The notes beneath the pieces were generated by a model. It ran no database searches and was not told the origin of the DNA. It saw only the letters and a program-made list of their open reading frames with translations. From assembly GCA_045642965.1 (NCBI GenBank), contig JAZUJX010000106.1, positions 1 through 22,065 on the forward strand: a stretch of DNA of 22,065 nucleotides, given 5' to 3'. How positions within the stretch are numbered: position 1 is the stretch's first letter; each line of letters starts with the position of its first letter. Shown here piece by piece: positions 1-7,325 of this stretch. Origin of the DNA: Equadaptatus sp045642965 (GTDB lineage: Bacteria > Synergistota > Synergistia > Synergistales > Synergistaceae). The translations under genes and the position numbers were made by a program.

Positions 1-2814
1 GTCTCGGTCGGCAACGCTTCCAACAGCATGACGCGCAGAATTGTGAACGTCAAAGCCGGAGAAAACGACACCGACGCGGTCAACTACGGACAGATGACAA
101 CGGCGCTCGGCGAGAAAGCCAATGCGTCAGAAGTCTATTCAAAGACAGAAGCAGACAGTACGTTTGCAACAAAAACAGCTCTTGGTGAAAAAGCCAACGC
201 CTCTGACCTGACAGAACATATCAGCGACACAGTCAAACACGTTACGGCGGACGAAAGAACCGCATGGAACAAAAAGCTTGACGTTAACAGCGAAGAATTT
301 AAGAACATCAGCAACACGTCGGTAACGACAGGAATGCTTAACGTAACCGGCACGTCAACTTTTGCCGGACTTGCGATGTTCAGCGCCGGAGCTGATATGA
401 ACGGACAGAAAATTACGAACGTGCTTGCGGGAAGTGCGGACACAGACGCGGTCAACTACGGACAGTTTAAGGGTGCGTACAATAACGCGGCGTACTCTGG
501 CAGCACACTGACGCTGACAAGAGCAGACGGCACGCAGACCCAACTGACGATTTCCGGCGGAAGCGGCGGCGAATCACTTTGGGAAGCGGGAAGCGGCACA
601 GGCAGTATTCTGATAAAAGACAGAGACAATACCGCAAGCGGCAGTTATTCCGCGTCGATGGGGTACAAAACAAACTCCAGCGGAAATTATTCCACAGCGA
701 CCGGCAAAGGGACGACAGCCGCCGGACAGTATTCCACAGCGGCAGGCTATTATACGAACGCTGAAGGAAATTATTCCACGGCGACAGGTTACGTGACGAA
801 TGCCAGCGGGGTTGCTGCCACAGCGATGGGCTTCAAAACGAATGCCAGCGGATGGTATTCCACGGCAATGGGCAAAGAAACGACCTCCAGCGGGATGTAT
901 TCCGTATCAATGGGCTATTATACAAACGCCGTAGGACAGGCATCCGTGTCGATGGGCGGCGGTACTGTTGCCGGCGGAACTTCTTCCGTTGCAATGGGCG
1001 GCAGTACGACAGCCGGCGGTGACTTTTCTGTTGCGATGGGCTCTTATACGACAGCCGGCGGTGACTTTTCTGTTGCAATGGGCTCTTATACGACAGCCGC
1101 AGGAAATCTTTCCTTGGCGGCGGGCTTAAGCACGACCGCAGGCGGAATGGTTTCCACAGCGATGGGTTATGCTTCCAATGCTGCCGGAGACGGTTCATTT
1201 GCGGCAGGCGGCTACCGTAAAGATGACAGTAACAACGCAGCCGGCGGTTCAGCGTACGGGCTCAACTCGTTTGCGTTCGGCTCTGGTGCGGTTGCGGGTT
1301 CAGGCGACGGAACGGGAAACTACACGTTTGCATTTGGCGAAAACGCTGTTGCAAGCAAAGACAACGCGATGGCGTTAGGCAGCAATTCAAAGGCGGAATA
1401 CGCAAATTCCGTGGCGCTTGGCAGCGGTTCTGTTACGACAGCTGAAAACACGATTTCAGTCGGAAATTCTATGACGCAGAGAAAAATTGAGTACGTTGCA
1501 GCCGGAGAACTCAGCGCAACGTCAACCGACGCAGTCAACGGCAGTCAGCTGTATGCGGAACAGGCAAGAGCGGCGGAAGCAGAAGCGGCGCTTGGAGCTT
1601 CAATCAACGCCAATATGCAGACTATTGCTGATATCGGTTCTAAAGTAAATACAAATACCCGGACGATTGCAGAAGTAGGAGAAAAAGCGAACGCTAATGC
1701 GGCTGCAATCTCGGCAGAAACGGCAAGGGCGGAGGAAGCGGAAGCAGCGCTCGGAGCTTCAATCAACGCCAATAAGCGTGCAATAGAAGAAGTAGGAGCA
1801 ATGGCAAACGCCAACGCAGCTGCAATATCGGCAGAAACGGCAAGAGCGACGGAGGCGGAAGCAGCGCTTGGAACTTCAATCAACGCCAATACGCGTGCAA
1901 TAGAGGAAATAGGAGCGAAGGCGAACGCCAGCGCGCAGATACTTTCAGAAGTTGGAGAAAAAGTGAACGCCAATGCGGCTGCAATCTCGGCAGAAACGGC
2001 AAGAGCGACGGAAGCGGAAGCGGCACTTGGAGTTTCAATCAACGCCAATACACAGGCTGTCGCTGATATTGGTTCTAAGGTAAATACAAATACCAGGACG
2101 ATTGCAGAAGTCGGAGCAAAAGCTAACGCCAATGAAACTGCAATAAACAAAATCAACGGCACTATCGGCGACTATTCAACGGTTGCCTCTGCTGCGCAGT
2201 ATGCAGCGACAGGAAATATCGCCGGAGACATGATTGCTGTAGACAAAGCAATCCAGTCGGTCAGCGGAAATATTACTCAGGAAACAGCGGAACGCAAAGC
2301 GGCAGACCAGTATCTGCAGAGAGAAATCAACGCCAATACCGGCGAAATCCGCGAAGTCGGCGCAATATCAGCAGCCTTGGCGGGACTGCACTTTACGGAA
2401 CCGAGCGGCGAAGGTGATGACAGGGTTTCCGCGGCAACGGCGTACGGAAGATACCGCGGAGAGAACGCAGTCGCAGTCGGCGTTGCGGTCAAGCCGACCC
2501 CGAATCTTATGCTCAACGCCGCAACGAGCCTTGGCGCGGATTACAGAGCCTACAACGCAGGAATCAGCTACAAGTTCGGCAAGGGCGAAACGGCAAAGAC
2601 AAGAGCAGAGCTTCAGAAACAGGTTAAGTACGTCAACGAAGAGAACAGGGTTTTGAAGACGCAGATAGTCAACCTTTCAACGGAAAACGCCGAACAGAAC
2701 GCGAAAATGATAGAGCAGGACAAGAAGCTTGCAAGGCAGGATTCTGAGAATGCCGCTTTGAAAGAGCTTGTAAATGAACTGCTTGAAAGAGTAAAAAAAC
2801 TGGAGAAGAAGTAA
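1..2814 (+). CDS. YadA-family trimeric autotransporter adhesin (5' partial)
   Basis: Surface adhesin of the type Vc secretion family: three chains form an outer-membrane barrel and display a fibrous passenger. The reading frame is open from base 1 (VSVGNASNSM), a typical YadA neck start, so the first ATG at 28 is internal and the true start is upstream. Order seen: neck motif with TDAVN (1-90); a linker resembling phage tail fibre (136-282); a second TDAVNYGQ neck (about 397-470); a left-handed head of 14-residue SxAxG repeats (640-1227) and more irregular head repeats to about 1465; neck with TDAVNGSQLY (1525-1554); a coiled-coil stalk rich in NAN/ETARA repeats (1555-2364); the YadA anchor with four predicted beta strands ending near SYKFGKG (2365-2586); and a 75-residue charged coiled coil after the barrel (2587-2811). 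Family assignment is secure. The bound ligand cannot be told. The gene is followed by its own terminator, so it appears to be transcribed apart from def. Confidence 0.93.
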   Translation, partial: VSVGNASNSMTRRIVNVKAGENDTDAVNYGQMTTALGEKANASEVYSKTEADSTFATKTALGEKANASDLTEHISDTVKHVTADERTAWNKKLDVNSEEFKNISNTSVTTGMLNVTGTSTFAGLAMFSAGADMNGQKITNVLAGSADTDAVNYGQFKGAYNNAAYSGSTLTLTRADGTQTQLTISGGSGGESLWEAGSGTGSILIKDRDNTASGSYSASMGYKTNSSGNYSTATGKGTTAAGQYSTAAGYYTNAEGNYSTATGYVTNASGVAATAMGFKTNASGWYSTAMGKETTSSGMYSVSMGYYTNAVGQASVSMGGGTVAGGTSSVAMGGSTTAGGDFSVAMGSYTTAGGDFSVAMGSYTTAAGNLSLAAGLSTTAGGMVSTAMGYASNAAGDGSFAAGGYRKDDSNNAAGGSAYGLNSFAFGSGAVAGSGDGTGNYTFAFGENAVASKDNAMALGSNSKAEYANSVALGSGSVTTAENTISVGNSMTQRKIEYVAAGELSATSTDAVNGSQLYAEQARAAEAEAALGASINANMQTIADIGSKVNTNTRTIAEVGEKANANAAAISAETARAEEAEAALGASINANKRAIEEVGAMANANAAAISAETARATEAEAALGTSINANTRAIEEIGAKANASAQILSEVGEKVNANAAAISAETARATEAEAALGVSINANTQAVADIGSKVNTNTRTIAEVGAKANANETAINKINGTIGDYSTVASAAQYAATGNIAGDMIAVDKAIQSVSGNITQETAERKAADQYLQREINANTGEIREVGAISAALAGLHFTEPSGEGDDRVSAATAYGRYRGENAVAVGVAVKPTPNLMLNAATSLGADYRAYNAGISYKFGKGETAKTRAELQKQVKYVNEENRVLKTQIVNLSTENAEQNAKMIEQDKKLARQDSENAALKELVNELLERVKKLEKK
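640..1227 (+). repeat. YadA head repeats, fourteen 14-residue units
   Basis: Fourteen consecutive 42-bp units, each encoding a pattern like GxYSTAMGxxTNAx. The first begins GSYSASMG and the last begins GDGSFAAG. This is the Hep/Hag (YadA head) repeat, one turn of a trimeric beta-roll per unit. Units 10 and 11 (1009-1050 and 1051-1092) are nearly identical at DNA level, differing only at 1035 (g) versus 1077 (a), which points to a recent tandem duplication. Confidence 0.9.
1627..2133 (+). repeat. Coiled-coil stalk DNA repeats of the adhesin
   Basis: Three near-identical 78-bp units lie at 1696-1773, 1813-1890 and 1972-2049, each coding for 26 residues that include AAISAETARA and end in SINAN. 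A shorter related copy occurs near 1561-1614. A second pair of about 72 bp lies at 1627-1698 and 2062-2133 (GSKVNTNTRTIAEVG). Because the pairs are in the same frame, recombination between them would shorten or lengthen the stalk without breaking the protein. Confidence 0.85.
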
Positions 2815-2841
2815 TATAACTTTTTCAGCGTTTTATATGCG

Positions 2842-2872
2842 GGGCAGCGCGGTTTTGCACTGCCTCGTTTTA
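2842..2872 (+). terminator. Rho-independent terminator after the adhesin gene
   Basis: GGGCAGCGC (2842-2850) pairs with GCACTGCCT (2857-2865) around a six-base GGTTTT loop, with one C/A mismatch and a G-T pair at the base. A T-rich tail (CGTTTTATTT) follows. It lies 27 bases past the adhesin stop and upstream of the def promoter, so it separates the two transcription units. Confidence 0.8.
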
Positions 2873-2887
2873 TTTGGCGCCGCTGTT

Positions 2888-2917
2888 TTGTTTTTCGAGC
2901 CTTTATCGTGTTATAAT
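2888..2917 (+). promoter_or_regulatory. Sigma70-type promoter of the def operon
   Basis: A perfect TATAAT (2912-2917) sits 18 bases after a TTGTTT (2888-2893). A start near 2924 would give a leader of about 55 bases before the def start at 2980. No other equally good promoter was seen before purB, so this may drive the whole ten-gene run. The box is seen; its use is inferred. Confidence 0.65.
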
Positions 2918-2965
2918 CTTGTTGTAACAGTTTGAATTTATTTACGCGCGTACTGCGCGGTGAAT

Positions 2966-2982
2966 GGAGATGGCTTTCTTTG
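2966..2982 (+). promoter_or_regulatory. Ribosome binding site and TTG start of def
   Basis: GGAG (2966-2969) stands 10 bases before TTG at 2980. The protein from this TTG begins MSILKICTYPDP, which matches where peptide deformylases begin. An in-frame TTG at 2932 would add 16 residues with no family match and lies only about eight bases past the predicted transcription start, so 2980 is preferred. Confidence 0.7.
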
Positions 2983-3468
2983 AGCATACTGAAAATTTGT
3001 ACCTATCCCGACCCTGTGCTCAGAAACGAAAATAAGCCGGTAAAGGTGTTCGACAACGAGCTTCGCAAAATCGTTGCCGATATGTACGAGACTATGTACG
3101 CAGCTGACGGAATAGGGCTTGCAGGGCCTCAGATAGGGCTTAACAAACAGATAATAGTCATAGATTATCAGGGAGAGAAATATACGCTGATAAATCCTGA
3201 AATTATCAAATCCGAGGGCTCGGAGGTACACGAGGAAGGCTGTCTGAGTTTCCCGCGAATTTACGTTAAGGTTCCGTCGCCTGTCAGCATGACGGTTGTG
3301 TATAAGGACGAGTTTGGAAACGAGCATACAAAGCAGACGGAAGGATTTCTGACTACCGTATTTTCTCACGAAATAGACCACTTGCACGGCAGAATGCTGA
3401 TAGACCGCGTTTCACCGCTTAAAAGAAGTTTCATGAAGAAAAAAATTGAGAAGGAAAGCGGTAAATAA
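2980..3468 (+). CDS. def: Peptide deformylase
   Basis: Removes the formyl group from the N-terminal methionine of new proteins; a cytosolic metalloenzyme (usually Fe2+) acting at the ribosome exit. The 162-residue protein has all three family motifs: GIGLAGPQIG (residues 44-53), EGCLS (86-90, metal ligand Cys88) and HEIDH (130-134, two His ligands and the catalytic Glu). Length is usual for the family. The start is a TTG with a Shine-Dalgarno sequence; see the separate site entry. It is the first gene of the operon and is followed by fmt with a one-base gap, the classic pairing of the enzymes that add and remove the formyl group. Confidence 0.96.
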   Translation: MSILKICTYPDPVLRNENKPVKVFDNELRKIVADMYETMYAADGIGLAGPQIGLNKQIIVIDYQGEKYTLINPEIIKSEGSEVHEEGCLSFPRIYVKVPSPVSMTVVYKDEFGNEHTKQTEGFLTTVFSHEIDHLHGRMLIDRVSPLKRSFMKKKIEKESGK

Positions 3469-3469
3469 G

Positions 3470-4402
3470 ATGCTGAGAGCAGGTTTTTGCGGAAGCGGCA
3501 GATTTGCCGCGGCGTGCCTTCGTCTTTTGTCCGGACAGTTCAAGCCGGCATGGGTCGTTACGAACACTCCGAAAACTTCCGGCAGGGGGCTTCAGCTTCA
3601 CGCCACTCCAGTCAGTATTGCGGCGCAGGAGCTTGAAATTCCGTGTTTTACGACTGACAGGCTGTCCGCCGATGCGGAAAGAACAGAATGGATTGTCAGC
3701 GACGCGCCGGATATTATATTTGTTATAGATTTCGGGCATCTTATAAAGGAGCCGCTGCTTTCCCTGCCGAAATACGGCTGCATAAATCTGCACCCGTCAA
3801 AGCTGCCTCTTTACAGAGGTTCTGCTCCGCTGCAGAGAGCGATTATGGACGGGCTGAAGAGTACCGCAGTTTCTGTTTTCAAGCTTGATGCAGGAATGGA
3901 TACGGGAGATTTGCTCTCACAGCCCGAAGTAGAAATTTCGGAAAACGATACTTACGATTCACTGCTTGAACGCTGCGCGGAAGCAGGCTGCCGAGAGATG
4001 CTGCGTCTGATTTTTGAAGTTAAGCCCGATAACTGGAAATTTAAGCCCCAGCCGCAGGACGGTTTCAGTCTTGCCCCGAAAATTGACAAATCAGAGGGGA
4101 GAATTGACTGGAATAAGTCTGCATTTGCCTGCGGCTGCCTTGTGCGCGCGCTGTCAAACGCGCCGGGAGTTTTCTGCTTTAACGGCGATAAAAGGCTCAG
4201 AATTTTCAAGGCGTCTGTGATAAAAAGTCAAAAAACTGCCGAACCCGGAGAAATCGCTGCAATAGAGAACGGCGAGCCGGTAATTGCGTGCGGAGAAAAC
4301 GCGCTGAAACTTGAAACAGTGCAGCCTGACAGCAAAAAACAGCAGAGTGCGGCGGACTGGCTCAGAGGAGCAAGACTGTCTGCCGGCGACAGGCTGCAGT
4401 AG
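3470..4402 (+). CDS. fmt: Methionyl-tRNA formyltransferase
   Basis: Formylates initiator Met-tRNA with 10-formyltetrahydrofolate before translation initiation. The 310 residues match the usual length. The formyltransferase core shows INLHPSKLPLYRGSAP, with Asn106 and His108 as the catalytic pair, and MDTGDLL with Asp144. The C-terminal tRNA-binding domain (about residue 200 on) is present and somewhat divergent. The N-terminus is MLRAGFCGSGRF rather than the common MGTPEFA-type string, but the alignment fits ATG 3470 better than the in-frame TTG at 3446, which would overlap def. It starts one base after the def stop, so translation is probably coupled. Confidence 0.95.
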   Translation: MLRAGFCGSGRFAAACLRLLSGQFKPAWVVTNTPKTSGRGLQLHATPVSIAAQELEIPCFTTDRLSADAERTEWIVSDAPDIIFVIDFGHLIKEPLLSLPKYGCINLHPSKLPLYRGSAPLQRAIMDGLKSTAVSVFKLDAGMDTGDLLSQPEVEISENDTYDSLLERCAEAGCREMLRLIFEVKPDNWKFKPQPQDGFSLAPKIDKSEGRIDWNKSAFACGCLVRALSNAPGVFCFNGDKRLRIFKASVIKSQKTAEPGEIAAIENGEPVIACGENALKLETVQPDSKKQQSAADWLRGARLSAGDRLQ

Positions 4403-4420
4403 TGTACAGGAGGCGGCAGA

Positions 4421-4966
4421 ATGGACAAAACTGAACGCAGTATTGCTTCAAATCTTCTTTACAGCGGACGCATACTTAACCTCAGGGTAGATGAGGTTGC
4501 GCTTCCGTCCGGAGTGCAGACGAAAAGGGAAGTCGTGGAGCACAGGGACGCTTCTGCCGTTCTTGCCGCTGACGCTTACGGTTTGCTGCTTTTTGTTTCG
4601 CAGTACCGCTATGCTGCCGGCGCAGAGCTGCTTGAAATTCCCGCCGGTCTGGTTGAGGACGGCGAAAATCCGGCTGATACGGCGGTGCGCGAGCTTCAGG
4701 AAGAATGCGGCTGCAAGCCGGGAAAACTTGAAAAAATTGCTTCGTTCTACTGTTCGCCGGGCTTTTCTACGGAGAAGCTGCACGTTTATTTTGCTTCAGA
4801 GCTTGTAAAGTCAAAACTGCCGGAGGACGAGGACGAACTGATAGAGGTCGTACGCCTTTCCCCCGCCGAGGCGGAAGAAAAAATAACGAACGGCGAAATA
4901 GTCGATGCAAAAACTATTGCTGCGGTTTACTGGTACAGGAGGCAGCAGCTTGATAACAGAATTTAG
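4421..4966 (+). CDS. nudF: Nudix hydrolase, likely ADP-ribose pyrophosphatase
   Basis: A 181-residue Nudix protein expected to split ADP-ribose into AMP and ribose-5-phosphate. The Nudix box is complete and canonical: Gly76, five residues, Glu82, seven residues, then REL, one residue, EE, one residue, Gly97 and Cys98. The preceding EIPAG string and the EEVVRL-like C-terminal part are typical of the ADP-ribose subfamily. ATG 4421 has a perfect AGGAGG (4408-4413) seven bases upstream. Its end overlaps the start of xerD by 17 bases. The substrate is inferred from the subfamily pattern; another sugar nucleotide is possible. Confidence 0.85.
   Translation: MDKTERSIASNLLYSGRILNLRVDEVALPSGVQTKREVVEHRDASAVLAADAYGLLLFVSQYRYAAGAELLEIPAGLVEDGENPADTAVRELQEECGCKPGKLEKIASFYCSPGFSTEKLHVYFASELVKSKLPEDEDELIEVVRLSPAEAEEKITNGEIVDAKTIAAVYWYRRQQLDNRI
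4937..4952 (+). promoter_or_regulatory. Ribosome binding site and TTG start of xerD
   Basis: AGGAGG (4937-4942) sits inside the end of the Nudix gene, seven bases before TTG 4950. An in-frame ATG at 4905 would add 15 residues that do not resemble the family, so 4950 is chosen. Confidence 0.75.
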
Positions 4967-5885
4967 CAGAGAATTTGCGCTGCTGACCGAGAGATTTAAG
5001 GATTACCTCCTGTTTGAACGGGGGGCAAGTCAGAATACCGTCAAGTCCTACATGTCCGATTTGAACGCATGGTACATGTTCTGTATGAAGCATGACGCTG
5101 TGCCTGAAAAGTTGAACGCAGACGCCGTTTCAAGGTTTGTCCTTGAACTGACGGCCGCCGGCAAGGCAAAAAGCACGATACAGAGAAATGCGGCAGTTCT
5201 TGCTTCTTTTGCGCATTTTTTAGTCTATGACGGAGAAGAATCGCATCTGCCGAAGCTTGACGAGCTTCCAAAGCGCGACAAAAAGCTGCCTGAGGTTATG
5301 ACCGAGGGAGAAATACAGCGCATAATCAACGCCTGCGAGGACGGAACGGCGCTCGGAAAACGCGACAGGGCAATAATTGAACTGGCGTACGGCACGGGCA
5401 TGAGAGCGTCGGAAATATGCGGCATCGCTCTCAAAGACATAGATTTCGGAAGCGGCGTGCTCTACACGCGCGGAAAAGGCTCGAAAGAACGCAGTATTCC
5501 GTTTGTAGGCGCAGTGCGGCGAATAGTTGAAAATTACATTGAGGAAACGCGTCCATCACTGAACAGAGACGGTCTGCAGTGGCTGTTTTTGAGCAGAAGC
5601 GGGCAGCAGCTCGGCCGCGATTCGCTTTGGCACATACTCCGCAAACGCGGACAGGAGGCGGGCATTCCTATAGCAAGACTGCACCCTCACGTTTTGCGGC
5701 ACACTTTCGCGACGCATCTTCTGCGCAACGGCATGGATCAGAGAACCCTGCAGGAAATGCTCGGACATTCGTCAATACTGACAACACAGAAATACACGCA
5801 CATAGACGAGGAAATGCGGGATTTGTACGACCGTTATCATCCCCGCGCGTCAGAAGCAACGGAGGAAAACGATGGATTACGCTGA
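4950..5885 (+). CDS. xerD: Tyrosine recombinase XerD/XerC type
   Basis: Site-specific recombinase that resolves chromosome dimers at dif near the division septum with FtsK. The 311-residue protein has an N-terminal SAM-like core-binding domain (about residues 5-95) and a C-terminal catalytic domain. All six catalytic residues are visible: Arg152 (GMRASE), Lys176 (RGKGSK), His247 and Arg250 (HVLRHTFATHL), His273 (LGHSS) and nucleophile Tyr282. Length and the chromosomal housekeeping context fit a Xer protein rather than an integron or phage integrase. XerD versus XerC cannot be settled without the rest of the genome. Its last 14 bases overlap the next gene. Confidence 0.88.
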   Translation: MITEFSREFALLTERFKDYLLFERGASQNTVKSYMSDLNAWYMFCMKHDAVPEKLNADAVSRFVLELTAAGKAKSTIQRNAAVLASFAHFLVYDGEESHLPKLDELPKRDKKLPEVMTEGEIQRIINACEDGTALGKRDRAIIELAYGTGMRASEICGIALKDIDFGSGVLYTRGKGSKERSIPFVGAVRRIVENYIEETRPSLNRDGLQWLFLSRSGQQLGRDSLWHILRKRGQEAGIPIARLHPHVLRHTFATHLLRNGMDQRTLQEMLGHSSILTTQKYTHIDEEMRDLYDRYHPRASEATEENDGLR

Positions 5886-6699
5886 CAAAGTCAGAAAAGC
5901 AAGAAATTATCTGCAGAAAAGAATAAGCAGCGCGCCTGAATACATGCTCGTACTGGGTTCGGGACTTGGCAGCGTCGCCGATATGCTGGAGGCGGAAACG
6001 GTAGTCAGCTACGAAAGCATACCGTACTGGCCGAAATCTACGGCGCCGGGTCACCGCGGACGTCTGCTTTTCGGTATGCTCGGCGGAAAATACGTTGTCG
6101 TTATGCAGGGCAGAATACACGGATACGAAGGCTACGACATGACAGAGGTAACCTTTCCCGTGCGCGTGCTCGGCGAGCTTGGCGTAAAATCGGTGCTGTT
6201 CACCAACGCTTCCGGCGGAATTCCGTCGGAGGGCAGGGACATAAAGCCCGGCAGCATAATCGCCGTTACCGACCATATAAATTTTATGGGCGACAATCCC
6301 CTCAGAGGCGCCAACAATCCTGAGTGGGGCGACAGATTCCCTGATATGACGTTCACCTACGACAAAGCCTATATCAATCTGCTTACAAGGCTTGCTTCCG
6401 AACAGAAGATAGAGCTTTTCCAGGGAATTTACATTGCAATGCGCGGACCTTCCTACGAGACGCCGGCTGAAATCAGAATGGCTAAGCTTCTCGGAGCCGA
6501 TGCAGTCGGAATGTCAACCGTTCCCGAAGTTATAGCGGCACGCCACATGGGAATGAGAATTGCGGTGCTGTCCTGCGTTTCAAACTATGCCGCAGGCGTC
6601 AGGAACGAAAGGCTGACGGAAGAGGAAGTGCTTGAGACAATCGGCGGCAACGCGGATAAAATCGGCAGGCTCGTGGCGGCATTCTTTAAAGAAATTTAA
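5872..6699 (+). CDS. punA: Purine nucleoside phosphorylase (trimeric type)
   Basis: Phosphorolysis of inosine/guanosine and their deoxy forms to base plus (deoxy)ribose-1-phosphate, in purine salvage. The 275 residues match the PNP/MTAP class II family. Seen are a phosphate-binding GSGLG with Ser30, His61 in PGHRG, QGRIHGYEGY with His83, TNASGG (111-116), GPSYETPAE with Glu196, VGMSTVPE (Met214, Ser215) and the base-contact Asn238 in SNYAAG. Asn at this place favours 6-oxopurines over adenine. ATG 5872 has GGAGG (5861-5865) six bases upstream and lies within the end of xerD. Confidence 0.94.
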   Translation: MDYADKVRKARNYLQKRISSAPEYMLVLGSGLGSVADMLEAETVVSYESIPYWPKSTAPGHRGRLLFGMLGGKYVVVMQGRIHGYEGYDMTEVTFPVRVLGELGVKSVLFTNASGGIPSEGRDIKPGSIIAVTDHINFMGDNPLRGANNPEWGDRFPDMTFTYDKAYINLLTRLASEQKIELFQGIYIAMRGPSYETPAEIRMAKLLGADAVGMSTVPEVIAARHMGMRIAVLSCVSNYAAGVRNERLTEEEVLETIGGNADKIGRLVAAFFKEI

Positions 6700-6716
6700 C
6701 ACGGGACAGTGATTGT

Positions 6717-7325
6717 ATGTTCATAGCGATAGAAGGAATTGACGGAACGGGAAAATCAACGCAGGCAGCAAGGCTCGCGGCTTACCTGAAGACAGACTGC
6801 GGCAGGGAAGTACTGCTGACGAAAGAACCGGGCGGCTGGGACGGAGGTACAGTCCTCAGGGAGCTTGTCCTCAGCGGGGAACTTACTCATCCTTGGAGCG
6901 AAGGCTATCTGTTTATGCTTGACCGTGCCGAACACGTCAGCCGCGTTATCGAACCGGCAGTCAGAGAAGGAAAAATTGTTGTTTGCGAGCGCTATCACGC
7001 TTCAACGCTTGCTTATCAGGTGTGGGGCAGAGGTCTGCCGATAGAACCGTTTGACAGGCTTTTCAAGCTTTCGAATTTTCCTGCTCCCGATTTGACGATT
7101 CTGCTTGACATGGAACCTGAAGCCGCTCTTGCCAGAGTCAGAAGCAGGGGAAAGGAAGACGCGTTTGAAAGCGAAGGCTGTGCTTTTATGACAAAAATAC
7201 GCACCGGCTACCTTGAACAGATGAAACGCGCCGCTGCTTCCTGGGCGTGCATTTCCGCGGAAGCTTCGCCCGACGTTGTTTTTGAAAATATAGTATCCGA
7301 AATAAAAAGCAGAGGTATTATTTAA
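6717..7325 (+). CDS. tmk: Thymidylate kinase
   Basis: Phosphorylates dTMP to dTDP. The 202-residue P-loop kinase shows GIDGTGKST (residues 7-15), KEPGG (37-41), LDRAEH (68-73) and the ERYHASTLAYQ segment (91-101), where the family more often has DRY. A short LID with RGKEDAFE follows. The start ATG 6717 has only a weak Shine-Dalgarno sequence. The order tmk, delta-prime, ricT is the one known from Firmicutes such as Bacillus subtilis, where two extra small genes (yaaQ, yaaR) lie between. Confidence 0.94.
   Translation: MFIAIEGIDGTGKSTQAARLAAYLKTDCGREVLLTKEPGGWDGGTVLRELVLSGELTHPWSEGYLFMLDRAEHVSRVIEPAVREGKIVVCERYHASTLAYQVWGRGLPIEPFDRLFKLSNFPAPDLTILLDMEPEAALARVRSRGKEDAFESEGCAFMTKIRTGYLEQMKRAAASWACISAEASPDVVFENIVSEIKSRGII

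Noticed and set aside
1545..2162. Minus-strand open frame of 205 codons under the adhesin stalk
   Set aside because: Its repetitive Ala/Ser/Ile composition mirrors the repeated stalk DNA on the other strand; no ribosome binding site or known domain.
4950..5885. Tyrosine recombinase as a sign of a mobile element or integron
   Set aside because: It is embedded in a housekeeping operon with Xer-type length and motifs; no att-like repeats, cassettes or phage genes nearby.
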